Shown here: positions 11,616 through 21,585 of the stretch, piece after piece | How the letters are laid out: each line of letters starts with the position of its first letter | How positions within the stretch are numbered: the stretch's first letter is position 1 | Assembly: GCA_900618795.1 (NCBI GenBank) | Contig: UYJD01000004.1 | Span: 1,650,750-1,695,616 of the forward strand | Direction of reading: 5' to 3' | DNA: 44,867 bases | DNA from: Cyanodermella asteris | Taxonomy: Eukaryota; Ascomycota; Lecanoromycetes; Ostropales; Stictidaceae | Notes under the pieces: model-generated | Told to the model about the DNA's origin: nothing | The model's database searches: none | Seen by the model: only the letters and a program-made list of their open reading frames with translations | Translations under genes and position numbers: made by a program

Positions 11616-12507
11616 ATGGCCGACCCATTCGAAGTGCGCATGCGCTTCACCTCCCAACTCCAACACCTCAACGCCTCCATCAACTCGGCGCAGAAAGCCG
11701 CCCACTACGCAATCAAGCACAAAGACATGGACGAGGATCTGCACTCCTGCATCCTCGAGCAACTCGAACGTGTAAGACTCTGCTCTTTCTCCTCCATGTC
11801 AACCCCCTTCATCCGCAGTCTTTCCCATTGCGTTCGCTCAAGCTGATCCGTGCTACGTTTCTCATCAGAACAACCTCAACATCCGCGCCAACATAATGTA
11901 TTTCATCGAGCAACTCTGCGAAATCAGCCAACGCGACTCCCACACTGAATTCATCAAGATGATCCGCCGCGACATCTACGCCATCGTCGACGCCGTCGCG
12001 CCCTCTGACCGAGGCGGCGCCGCAAACGTCAAAGTCGTGCGCCGGGTCCTGAACTCCATGGCCGAGAAAGCCTTCCTCGAACGAGACTCCGTCAGCGAAC
12101 TCGAAGCATCTCTGAAAGACCGCGAGATTGCTGCGGCGGCGGATGAAGAGGCCGAGGACGTCACGATGGGGGTTCCGGAGGATTCGGAGAAACCGAGGGG
12201 GAGGAAGGAGGTGAGCGAGGGAAGGGTTGGAGAGGGGCCGAATGGGCCGTTGAAATTGGGGGGTCCGGGACGGCCGGATAAGAGGCAGGTGGAGCAGAGG
12301 ATTGAGGAGGATCGGGAGCGACATAAGAGGCTGAAGGAGAGTATTTGGGAGGTTAGTGGGGTTGGGGATGACGAGTTTGATAAGATGTGGGAGGAGGCGA
12401 GCGAGTTGGGGGAGGATGATTATATTAGGGCTGCGGAGGAGGCGGAGGAGAGGGAGAGGTGTCTTGAGATGGAGGCCAAGGAGGCGAGGGAGAGGGGGAC
12501 ATTATAG
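11616..12507 (+). CDS. ctk3: CTD kinase I subunit gamma (Ctk3)
   Basis: Two exons (11616-11771, 11869-12507) with a 97-nt intron (GTAAGA donor, CTGAT branch, TCAG acceptor) give about 264 residues. The N-terminal ~135 residues form the CID-like helical domain: MADPFEVRMRFTSQLQHLNA, then QKAAHYAIKHKDMDEDLHSC and, across the splice, NNLNIRANIMYFIEQLCEIS. This is highly characteristic of Ctk3/CTDK-I gamma. The C-terminal part has the second conserved helix WEVSGVGDDEFDKMWEEASE and an acidic coiled region. CTDK-I phosphorylates the C-terminal repeat of RNA polymerase II during elongation; the gamma subunit stabilises the cyclin partner. It is convergent with the bL12m gene downstream. Confidence 0.93.
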
Positions 12508-12843
12508 TTTTGGCTTGGGAGTGTGGGCTTCAGAATTGCTTTTTCGATGATACCCTTGCTGCGTGCAATGCTACCGATTTATAATTATGCCCTCTTTTTG
12601 ATCTATCACGTTGGGCGTTTGCCAGATATTTTCGTCACGCGTGGCGTTGGAGATTTCGATTCCATTCATGCTTTGAATAATACACACATCCGTCCAGAAT
12701 GTACAGAAATGTCGCCCATGTTGTACACCGATCCCGTCAATGCAGATCCAGATCCAACCAAAGACCGTCTCCATGATTGAAACAAAGTGAATTCGCCACA
12801 ACGACCCCACCCCGAATCTTACAGCCTCGTCCAAGATGCCGTT
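12508..12843. other. Convergent 3' ends of CTK3 and bL12m genes
   Basis: No gene. AT-richer than the flanking coding sequence, as expected for two 3' untranslated regions facing each other. Confidence 0.5.
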
Positions 12844-13512
12844 CTATTCCATCACGACTTCGGCACCGAGCGCCTTCATTGTGTCAATGATCTTCTGGCA
12901 GTCCTCCTTAGGAACACCGTCCTTCATCTCCTTGGGTGCGCTCTCGACGAACTTTTTGCTGTCGACCAAGCTCAAACCGAGCATGCTCTTGATCTCCTTG
13001 ATGACCTTGGGCTTAGCGGCGGCGTCGAAGGCCTTCAATGTGAGTTTGAAGAGTGTCTTCTCCTCGGCCTTTGGCGCTGCCTCCTCCTCTTCGACCGGTG
13101 CGGCCGGTGCAGCGGGTCCAGCGGCTGCGAAACCACCCATTGGCATATCTGGGATATTCAGGCGGGCCTGTAGATGCCGTGTCAGCATTTTGAGAGTCTG
13201 TGTAGTATCACGCTGCAAGTCGAGGCCGGGGCACGAGAGCCTTTTGCCCGTGCGTGCTCATTGGATGTAGCTCACCTTCAACGACGAAACGAGCTCGGCC
13301 GTCTGCAGCAAATTCAACTGGCTGATCTGATCCACAATGGATACAATCTTCGGGTCCGTCGATTCCGTAGCCGTGCTCTGCCATCTTCGCGTTACCGTCC
13401 GTTGTCTCTGCTGTGTCGCGAGCGCTGCCGCCACTGGCCGCGAGGCAGAGGTGCGGCTCGAACGGAGGATGGAGGAGCAGCATCGGCTGCAGGTGCTGCT
13501 GGCGAGAGACAT
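12844..13512 (-). CDS. mrpl12: Mitochondrial large-subunit ribosomal protein bL12m (L7/L12)
   Basis: Two exons (13512-13276, 13167-12844), intron 108 nt (GTGAGC donor, CTACAG acceptor), about 186 residues. The first ~50 residues are rich in Ser, Arg and Ala with no acid (MSLASSTCSRCCSSILRSSR), as for a mitochondrial import signal. Residues ~55-82 are the N-terminal dimerisation helices (KIVSIVDQISQLNLLQTAEL). An Ala/Pro/Glu hinge (GPAAPAAPVEEEEAAPKAEE) follows, then the C-terminal L7/L12 domain with KPKVIKEIKSMLGLSLVDSK and EAL-type ending CQKIIDTMKALGAEVVME. The role is the ribosomal stalk that recruits translation GTPases in mitochondria. The ATG at 13512 was preferred to one 20 codons upstream because it gives the more usual presequence. 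A 260-bp divergent promoter region separates it from twinfilin. Confidence 0.94.
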
Positions 13513-13772
13513 GGTGAGGATTGGAGGTGTGCAAGGTAGAGAGCGATGGTAGCTAATGGGCGTTTCGCGCAAAAGTTGGCTGTCGGAATGATTTCGAGAG
13601 GCCGATTGAGAATGGCTCGATCGGGGTTAGGCTGCCAAGAGTTCATGATCCGTCCGCTGAGCTGCCGCTCCGCTGCGGGAGCTTGACGGTCTTTGCGGGG
13701 CGGCGACGCAGCCTTCAGTCAAGTATATCAGAACAAGAGATTGAGCGAAAAATAGCTTGAGCTCACGGCAAG

Positions 13773-14824
13773 ATGCAGTCGGGAATCACTGGTGAGCTAT
13801 ACGAATTTGGTCTACGTTCTGCATTCGCCTGACCAACACTTCAGCTAGCAACGAGCTCCAGGCTGCGTTCAAGAACCTCACTACCAACCCCGACAGCCAG
13901 CGCGGATTGACCGTCGACATACAGAAAGAGCAGCTGGTACCGGGCAAGACGATATCCAGCATTTCGGGCGACTTCTTCGAGGACATCAAGTCTGTACACT
14001 CGCTACTATCGACCACACAAGCTACCTACATCATCCTCCGCCGCCATGAAATCTCCAGCACCGACGCGTACGTCGCAGTCACATTCGTACCAGATACCGC
14101 TCCGGTCCGACAGAAGATGCTGTTCGCATCCACGAGGCTGACACTCACTCGCGAGCTGGGAGTGGAAAGGTTCCGAGAGACTATTTTTGCGACCGATCCG
14201 AAGGAGCTGACGCCAGATGGTTGGAAAGCGCATGAAGCACACAGCACGCTGGCGGCGCCATTGACCGAGGAAGAGCGCGGACAGAAGACATTGAAGGAGG
14301 CAGAAGACGAGGAGGGAGCTCGGATAGGCACTGGAGGTCGACGCAGCCATGTCCTGGGAATGGGCATGGCACACGAAGCTGGCGTCCAGGAAGCGCTGTC
14401 TGAATTTGCTGCAGGTTCAGGGGACAACCTCGTTCAGCTCAAGCTCGATGTCGCGAAGGAATACATACAGCTGGTGGGTACGTCGTCAGTACCTCCAAGC
14501 CAGCTAGGGTCCTCCATCTCGTCTTCGGAGCCTCGGTACGCTTTCTACCGGTTCGAGCACCAATTCGAGGGCCAGCAGCTTGCTCCGGTGGTCTTCCTGT
14601 ATTCGTGCCCGACGGAAAGCAAGGTCAAGGAAAGGATGGTGTATGCGAGCTCCAGGAAGTTTGTGAGTGAGAAGCTTGCCGAAGAGAACGGAGTTAAGGT
14701 CGAGAAGCGTCTCGAGTCGTCGACTCCATCAGAATTTACCGAGAAGATGCTGAGCGAGGAGTTCCACCCGCAGACAGAGGCAAAGGCCAGTTTTGCGCGG
14801 CCAAAGCGTCCTGGAAGACGTTGA
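13773..14824 (+). CDS. twf1: Twinfilin, actin-monomer binding protein
   Basis: Two exons: a 19-nt first exon (13773-13791) coding MQSGIT plus one base, then 13845-14824 after a 53-nt intron (GTGAGC donor, CTGAC branch, TTCAG acceptor). About 332 residues. It has two ADF-homology domains. The first (residues ~1-140) has MQSGITASNELQAAF, the classic ADF-H start, and the helix-forming APVRQKMLFASTRLTL. The second (~175-310) has YAFYRFEHQFEG and the matching SKVKERMVYASSRKF. The basic tail FARPKRPGRR is the usual capping-protein binding end. Twinfilin sequesters actin monomers and promotes filament depolymerisation in the cytosol. The stop lies 92 bases from the stop of the convergent DHFR gene. 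Confidence 0.94.
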
Positions 14825-14916
14825 GCTCATCGAGCCGCGACCAAACGCGGCATCATATGGAGTAACCATTCGACCGCACATGGATTGAGCAGACGCTCTC
14901 CACGCAATGGCATCCA

Positions 14917-15594
14917 TCACTCAGCACCTTGCTTCTTCATCCACATTTCAACCTCCCACTCCTCCCCACCCACATCCTGCTCTCCAATCCACTCATTCCG
15001 TGCCGCCTCACTCTGTAGCTCCCACTCCGTAGCGTCGCCCTCTTCCGTCCCAAACTTAACCGGAAAGAACGTATCACAATCGTAATCCCGCTTAATCCGC
15101 GAAAGCAGCACCCGATCCGCCTCCCTCGTCCTGAGTGCCTCCGCATAAATCTGTGCCCCACCAATAACAAACACCCTCCCGCATTCCCGCTCCCGTAACC
15201 TCTCCACCGCATCCCGTAGACTCGAGACCGCGAACGTCTCGTCTTTCGCATCTGACGCGACACCGAGCTCCAGACCGGACGCGCTTCGCGAGACGACCAC
15301 GTTGATCCGCCCGGGAAGAGGTCGGAATTTGGCCGGGATGCTCTCCCAGGTTTTGCGGCCCATGATCACTGCGTTGGAGGCTGAGGCTGAGGATGTTGGT
15401 GACTGGGTCGATTGGATTGATTGGGTTGGGGACACGCGCTTGGTGACGCGTGCAAAGTAGGCCATTTCGGTCTTTATTCGAGGCCAGGGCAGGGTGCCGT
15501 TTTTGCCGATGCCGAAGGTGGGTGTGACGGCTACGATTAGGGTGAGACGGGGGGTTGTTGGAGGCATGGTTTGGGTAGATGTCGACATTGTCAT
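14917..15594 (-). CDS. dfr1: Dihydrofolate reductase
   Basis: Single exon, about 225 residues from the first ATG (alternatives at 15588 and 15567 would remove 2 or 9 residues). It reduces dihydrofolate to tetrahydrofolate with NADPH for thymidylate and purine synthesis. Visible motifs are LTLIVAVTPTFGIGKNGTLP, with the acidic residue supplied by KTEMAYFARVTKR as in fungal enzymes; NAVIMGRKTWESIPAKFRPL; GRINVVVSRS; and RVFVIGGAQIYAEAL, the NADPH-binding GG. The Ser/Thr-rich insert after KRVSPTQ (~55-75) is an expanded loop relative to bacterial DHFR, as in other filamentous fungi. It is convergent with twinfilin. Confidence 0.96.
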   Translation of the reverse strand: MTMSTSTQTMPPTTPRLTLIVAVTPTFGIGKNGTLPWPRIKTEMAYFARVTKRVSPTQSIQSTQSPTSSASASNAVIMGRKTWESIPAKFRPLPGRINVVVSRSASGLELGVASDAKDETFAVSSLRDAVERLRERECGRVFVIGGAQIYAEALRTREADRVLLSRIKRDYDCDTFFPVKFGTEEGDATEWELQSEAARNEWIGEQDVGGEEWEVEMWMKKQGAE

Positions 15595-15835
15595 AAAGGG
15601 CAGATATCTATTGGGAGGACTGATATTAAAGATAGGTAAGCAAGTTCAAAAGGTGTGGGTATCGAAGATCAGATCGTTCCGCCCCGTCAAGCTTGTGCAC
15701 GGGCCAATTGATCTAAAATCCCCCATGATTTGCGCACACTGTTTTTTCCATTCAGATGCGTTTGATTGATTCGACTCTGGACTTGTACATATCTAACCGG
15801 TACTGTAACTACGATTGTAAGCCGACGCTGCATAA

Positions 15836-18269
15836 TTATTCTTGTTCCTCTTCGTCAAAGAGGGTCGCTCTTTTCTTCTTTTTCTTGTCCTTCTTGCTCG
15901 TGCTAGCACCCCAATACGACCATGCATCACTAGCAGGTTGGGCTTCCGTGCTCACATTATCAGGTGGATCGGCCTCGGGTACTGGCTCTACAACTCGCTC
16001 TTCGTGATCCGAATTTTCATCGACGCTCTCAACATCGCAATCGCTAATGGCCTCAGCTGTTCGAAGTCAGATATACACACCAGATGACTGGTTAGGGTTC
16101 TTCTTACCTTCCTCGGAGGAAAAGACAGACGGTGCTGGAGTGCTCTCTATTTGGTTGACGTAGCGTTTACACAGTTTCTCTCCCTTCTTAAGAATTTCGA
16201 GCCTGTCGTTGAGCTCGACGCGGCGGCGTTTTGTCTCGGACGATTCGCCGGCGATTTCTTCGACTTGGTGTTGGTCCATTTCGAAAGCATGAATGGGCTT
16301 GATGACAGTTTGGAGTTGTTCGACAATTACGCTCTCCACGACGTGGATTGGTACATTGTCGGCAAGGCGGTTCAGGGCAACCTGCGATGATCAGTCACTG
16401 CTTGTGAGCTTCCGGCATTGGTCTGCTTACCTGATAGTATGCTTGCATCTTGTCGTAAATTTCTACGGCTGCTTGGTGATCCATGTCTGTCTCGGGCTCT
16501 TCAGCGAGTTCCTCGACCAACCCAGAAAGGTGAGATGCTTGTATGGTTCTGTGGTTGGACAGGTACTCCGCCAGCTTTGCCTCGAGGATCTTGCTGCGCG
16601 CTATTCGCTGCTCTCGAGCAACGTTTTCGGTGAAAGACGGATGGTATGTAGTAGCTTGTCTTTTCCTTTCTTGGAACAGCACCTCCAGCCCAGCATTGGC
16701 TGTCGGAAGCATCTGGTCCAATTTTGGGTTGACAACCAATTTCATGTACGCGTTGAACACGGAATCATCGGTCATACTGCGCAAGATAGCCTCCAGGAAC
16801 CGCGATGCGGTTTGCCAAACTTCGAAAAGATACTGGCGCGATAGAGCTTCCCACGGGCTTGAGTATTCTTGGAACAACTGTGAGATGAGCATTGGATTGA
16901 ATGTTCCAGGCAACTCACGACCGCGACTGCGCTTAAGCAAGCCAACAACTCGGTCAATGGCTTCATCGCGAGTGATTTTGCCTTTGGCAAGGTGAGAATC
17001 TTCCGATACCTGCCATCGGCACCCATTCGACTCCAGCTTACGTCGAAAAGCGAGGCTCTGGTTCTGGATCGTGGCACGGATGCGGCGGACCTCGAGCGGC
17101 TGCAGAGACTTGTCAGCTTCCCAGAAGAATGCATCGTCATAGTTGCCGTCGCAGCCGGCTTTGCAGATCTCGTGAATTCGCTGGTTGAGCTCTCCGAGGT
17201 ACATTCGTTGTTCATCCTCGGAGTTTCTGGCCATGCCCATCTTGTCAAGAGCGGCTTGAGCTTCGTCTTTATCCTCTTCGATCTCTTCCATCAGTCGAGG
17301 CAGCTCGCGAGTGATTTGGCCAAAGAGTACCTCGCTCAGTCGAGTTCTTAGCGTCTTTACGCCCAGATGCAATCGGTTCACTGTCTTCCAATTACTCTGG
17401 TGGAAAAAGGTCTCTTCGACGTTGTCCCGCGACTGCGATTCGGTTTGTGGCTCGTTGGTGTCGAGATTCCTCACCACGTGCCAGCCAAGTTTGAAAACGA
17501 CATCTGTGTTACACGCGAGACCGAGGAAAGAGCGTTCTAGCGCAGATCCCGGATACAGCGTATCAGGCTTGGTAATGATGCCAAGTGTCCGCTGTCCGGT
17601 TGGGTCCGCCTTTCTGGCTCGCTTGAGCACTATCTGGTTTGCGTGATCGTTTTTGGCCGAGATCACTGCAAGGATTATGCTGCGGCTCTGTTCCATGTAA
17701 CTTTGGACCAGCCGGGACACCATTTCGATATCGTGTTCGGTTTGCATCTTGGTCTCGGAGTGTATGAGGCCAGGGAGGTCAACAATAGTCAGCTGAGGCA
17801 TGCTTGAACCGGTGATTTCGAGACGAAGCACGTCAGTCGAGAATGCATTCCCGCCCGAAGAACCAAGACCCATTGCGTTTTTGGCCTCCTGGATTGCTCC
17901 CGGCAAATCCTGAACATCTTGGAGATCCTGGCTGAACTTTTCCAGGTTCTGCTTATCGGTCTCAGAGCGATCTTCGCCAGGCCGAATCGACACATGGACC
18001 TTAGTTGTCTCAATGTGAGCTTTTCGGCGCAAGACGACTTCTGTGGCGAAGCGAGTGCAGAGCGAGTCCTTCTTTGGGAACGGTACGCCGGAGATGGCTT
18101 CTAGCACGGAACTCTTGCCGCTGGATTGGTCACCGCAGACAATTAGCTGCGGAAGAGGGAGAAAGTTGCTGAGACCTTCAGCACGCAGCTCATCGATGAC
18201 ATCAAGCAATTGGGAGTGGTTGTCGGTCTGGAGCTTTTGCAGGCGACTGGCTACGTCGTCTTTCGCCAT
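15836..18269 (-). CDS. Dynamin-like GTPase (Mx/Vps1-type architecture)
   Basis: Three exons (18269-16431, 16381-16108, 16056-15836), introns 49 and 51 nt with GTAAGC/GTAAGA donors, about 777 residues. The GTPase domain occupies ~20-320: P-loop GDQSSGKSSVLEAI (~46), switch DLPG (164-167) and TKPD (233-236). The middle/stalk region follows (HLGVKTLRTRLSEVLFGQIT, then LMEEIEEDKDEAQAALDKMG), and a GED-like segment lies at ~600-710 (YDKMQAYYQ joined to VALNRLADNVPIHVVESVIV). There is no PH domain or proline-rich tail, so it is not a classical endocytic dynamin. It resembles the many fungal proteins labelled interferon-induced Mx-like GTPase. The third exon codes an acidic tail ending in a lysine run (SKKDKKKKKRATLFDEEEQE). 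The start follows GCCGCC; an upstream in-frame ATG 15 codons away is less likely. Confidence 0.9.
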
Positions 18270-19004
18270 GGCGGCAAACAATGGTATGCTTGATTCTGGT
18301 GCAAAAAGATTCACGAATGCAAAGGACGTCGATGGAACGTTGGAAGCATGAGAAGGGGTCGGAAAGACTCTGCATTTCGCGTGAATATATAACAGCTACA
18401 CAGCTCTGGCTTTGGGCACGACCATCAGGCTTGCCTCCTGCTCATCTGGCTAACATGGGCTAAATGCAATCAATCGGAGGCTGTCCGCAAGAAGATGAGA
18501 CATTGCAAATCTTTGCATGAATCCGCGCTCGCTTTTGCGAGCATGCATTGGTTGAGATTGACCTGCAGCCGACAGCAAGCCAACTCCAGCGCAACAGCCG
18601 CGGGCGGGGCAAGGCAAATTCTGTCAATCATGCACCTCACTCAGATGTGGACAGAGCGGTGCGTGAGAGCAGAGGCAATGTCGATTGATGCTGCGCTGGC
18701 GCTGCATTGAAAAGGGTTCGATATGCTTCGATCAGTGATAAGATCACGCCGACGTTCACCGCGGCTAAGCCACAACAAGCCCAACACAAGAATCGCAACC
18801 CAACCATCTATTTGGCCCATATATCCTGTCCGGACTTGCTGATCGATTGGATGTCAATTACACGCCTTTGGGAAGCTAATTGAGCGGAAGCTCGCCCGCA
18901 GGTCCGAGACGCAGCAGACGTGATAAGAGAGCCCCGCACAAGGCTGAGCTTGCACTCACCTACACGCTTCCATGCAGGTGCTACTAAGTTAACGAAATTG
19001 CAGG

Positions 19005-19032
19005 CGCTAAATTATTGTTTGCGAATTTAGCG
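19005..19032 (+). repeat. 28-bp dyad, copy 1
   Basis: Perfect 9-base arms CGCTAAATT and AATTTAGCG separated by 10 bases (ATTGTTTGCG). It ends 345 bases before the start codon of the deaminase-like gene. Two more copies with the same arm and spacer lengths lie at 21227 and 23347. The geometry suits a dimeric DNA-binding protein contacting half-sites about two helical turns apart; this is inference. Confidence 0.75.
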
Positions 19033-19227
19033 TCGCCATGGCATGGGTTTGGCTGAGACATGCGTCGTGAGGGTGTGCTGTCTCCGGCCGTCAGTGTCGA
19101 GAGCATCAGGCTGCGCTGCGATTTCAAATTCTGCCTGACCAGAATGTTCAGCCGACGGCACTTTGCGAGTGATGGGGATCCAAATTGGCTCGAGTCTCAA
19201 GATTGAAGAAGGGACGCAATACAGTTC

Positions 19228-19228
19228 C

Positions 19229-19264
<36 letters not shown>

Positions 19265-19285
19265 CTCTGTCTCTGTCTCTCTCTT
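19228..19285 (+). repeat. CT/GT compound microsatellite
   Basis: A (CT)n run changes to (GT)n and then to a mixed GTCTCT tract, ending about 90 bases before the start codon. It probably lies in the promoter or 5' untranslated region of the next gene. Confidence 0.9.
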
Positions 19286-19377
19286 CCATCCTTTCGCACA
19301 AGGCAAAGAGTCTAGATATCGCTACCCACCCGGAAAACTGTACGCCAAAGCAGCTTCTTGACTCAACAGTCGCAACC

Positions 19378-20899
19378 ATGGACCCCAAATTCAAGCGAAG
19401 ATTCTTCGAGCCTCTGGTTCTCTTATCTACCATCAGTCAGACTCGGGGTGATAGAATCCACGAGGAGCCGTGCGCTGAACCGGAAAATTCACCACGTGTC
19501 ATCTCGACCCGTCGCGAGATCCTCCGACAACTCTGTCGGATGTGCGAATACAAGAAAGGAGGTGAGGCAGTGACAGCTATGGTGCTCGAACAGACACCCC
19601 AGGGGCCGGTCTACTGGCTTTCAGCGCCAAATGGGGCTTGTAATAAGATTGACTCGTTCCTTCAAAGGGTTCTCGAAATCCTTGGCTCAAGCTCGCATTC
19701 GCAGTCTCCTCCTCAAGAAGCTTTGCTGCAAGAATTTGTACGACATACCGCGCTTCGAATCAAAGCCCATCGTCGGTCCCTCGAACTCGAACTCAGCAAT
19801 GCAGCAGATGTACTGGAGCAGCATCGCACAAGCTCCCGAACGCACACAGGTTGGTTTCTTCAGCCGAAATTTTTCATGTGTCATGCTAAGGGAAAAAGAT
19901 GTCCGCAACTGGATCGAAGAACTACTCGGTGACGTTGTCAGCAAAGATCCTCTCGAGCTGTGCAGGCTGCTTTATACGAAGATGGGAGACCGCGAAGGTA
20001 ACAGGCCCACCGAACTCCTGGAGCAGCTTCAAGCCGGCCACTTCGAGAAGAAAGGGGTGCTTATACAGCATTACATGGGTCGACTAGCATCCATCGTTTG
20101 TGCGGCCAATATCCTGACTCGCGCAAGCCAAAACCATGCCGACCTATTCGAAGACCACGCTGTGAAAGTAATCCCATGCGGTCATGAGAAAAGCGGACCG
20201 GGCCTTCCCGCAAGCTTCCAGCTTGAGAGTATGGCCAAAAGGATGGTCCGAACCGACTCTCCAGATTTGCAAGGCTTGATCAACAACTTGCGTCATCTGG
20301 ACTTCACTATGGATCTTGTAGCCGGAATGCGCGCACGATACGAAAGGTCCACCTTCAAGTTGCGAGTCCATGCAGAACTCGCCCTCCTGGAAGCCGTCTA
20401 TGCAGCAGATATTGACTTTTACGACGACGACAGATACATTGCCTGCAGTAAGGGCGCCTGCTACTGCTGCTACCACTATATCCGCCATCACCCGGGCCGC
20501 TTCGTTCTCCCGGCATCTCACAACAAGATCTGGCTGAACTGGGCTCCCCCCGAGATGCCACAAGACAAATTTGGCGCCGAAAAGATGCAACGCGAACTGC
20601 TCATCAAGGTCAACCACGACACCAGGATGGATGCAATCCGGGCGGTGCGCAGCAAGAGTGGCTCGAATAGATCGCATCCAGATTCAACTACAGGGTTCGT
20701 TCTGAGCGTGGTGGCGAACTTCATCCCTGGTCCCGCTGCGCGAGAGAGGTCGAGTTCCTGTGATAGTGTCAGGGTTGGCGTGGAATCTGAGCCATCTTCG
20801 CTTGAAGCGAAGTCTCCCAACGAAGATGATGAAGATTTCTATTCGGACGACGGTGGAGTTGCCTTGATCTCGGCTCAAATATCTAGCTACCATTTCTAA
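19378..20899 (+). CDS. OTT_1508-like deaminase-superfamily protein
   Basis: Two exons (19378-19849, 19899-20899), intron 49 nt with GTTGGT donor, TGCTAAG branch and AAAAG acceptor, about 490 residues. The splice restores THT-DVRNWIEELLGDV in frame. The C-terminal half carries the signature of the OTT_1508 deaminase-like family. VHAELALLEAVY contains the H-A-E (315-317) expected for zinc ligand plus catalytic Glu. IACSKGACYCCYHYIRHHPG (Cys 340, 345, 347, 348) supplies the C-x-x-C-type zinc ligands. GRFVLPASHNKIWLNWAPPE follows, as usual in the family. The substrate is unknown; family members were predicted to act on nucleobases or nucleic acids. N-terminal ~230 residues are helical and not assigned. 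The tail is acidic (NEDDEDFYSDDGG). A short donor-to-branch distance makes the splice plausible but untested. Confidence 0.82.
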
Positions 20900-21585
20900 C
20901 TCAGCTTCGAAGTGAATGCCCAAATGCAAGTCCAATTACTGCTTTATCTTTGAAGTGCAAGGTTCTTACTTCAGACTCAGCGATCGAGTGTACAAGCTGC
21001 TCAGTCCGATTCTGGGTGTTCCCATACACCAGGGCGAGCAGATAGAAGTTTCCGCCACAGTACAGCACCCTACGTTCGTCTAAACACGAGATAATGATGG
21101 CGGTAGCGTTGTTGGACGCTGGCAGCGGTTGATGTGCTCCGGCATTGTCACCCAGCCATAGGCTCTGCAGGCAACACTCTCCGCTTACCCATGTCAAAGT
21201 AAACAGAAGTTGCTTTTCCGAGGAGACGCTAATCTTCCGTCTGTGAATTTAGCGCTGGGACCCTGCGTGAGCTATGTGGCTGTGAGCAACCAGAATGCAT
21301 GCAGTTGCTCCAATACATGCCAAAGCAACCCTGCATGAATGTCCAGCCAAACACGCTGTCGGCCAGACTGTCCGACGCAACCACATCTCACGGCTCTGGT
21401 GGAAGATACTTGTCCCTAGAAAGAGGCTCTATCCATCGGTTCTTCTTTCTTGCTGGCTCACCCTTCCTCCGAAAGACAACAGTGACTACTGATTTGTCCG
21501 CCTCTGTCCTCTCAAGAAAAAGTCCAAACATCTGCTCCACAATTCTCAAGTCCAACGCTTTCAAGCATTCCCCCTTCCAGCAGCC
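20900..21585. other. Intergenic, holds the second 28-bp dyad
   Basis: No supported coding frame in 686 bases. The only structure seen is the dyad at 21227, in the half nearer the next gene. Confidence 0.5.
21227..21254 (+). repeat. 28-bp dyad, copy 2
   Basis: Left arm CGCTAATCT (last three bases differ from copy 1), 10-base spacer TCCGTCTGTG, right arm AATTTAGCG identical to copy 1. It ends 331 bases before the next plus-strand start codon, almost the same distance as copy 1. Confidence 0.7.

Larger units (their letters stand above)
18270..19377. other. Intergenic 1.1 kb, divergent promoters of dynamin-like and deaminase-like genes
   Basis: No supported gene. It contains the first copy of the 28-bp dyad and a CT/GT microsatellite, both entered separately, on the side of the plus-strand deaminase-like gene. 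Confidence 0.5.
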
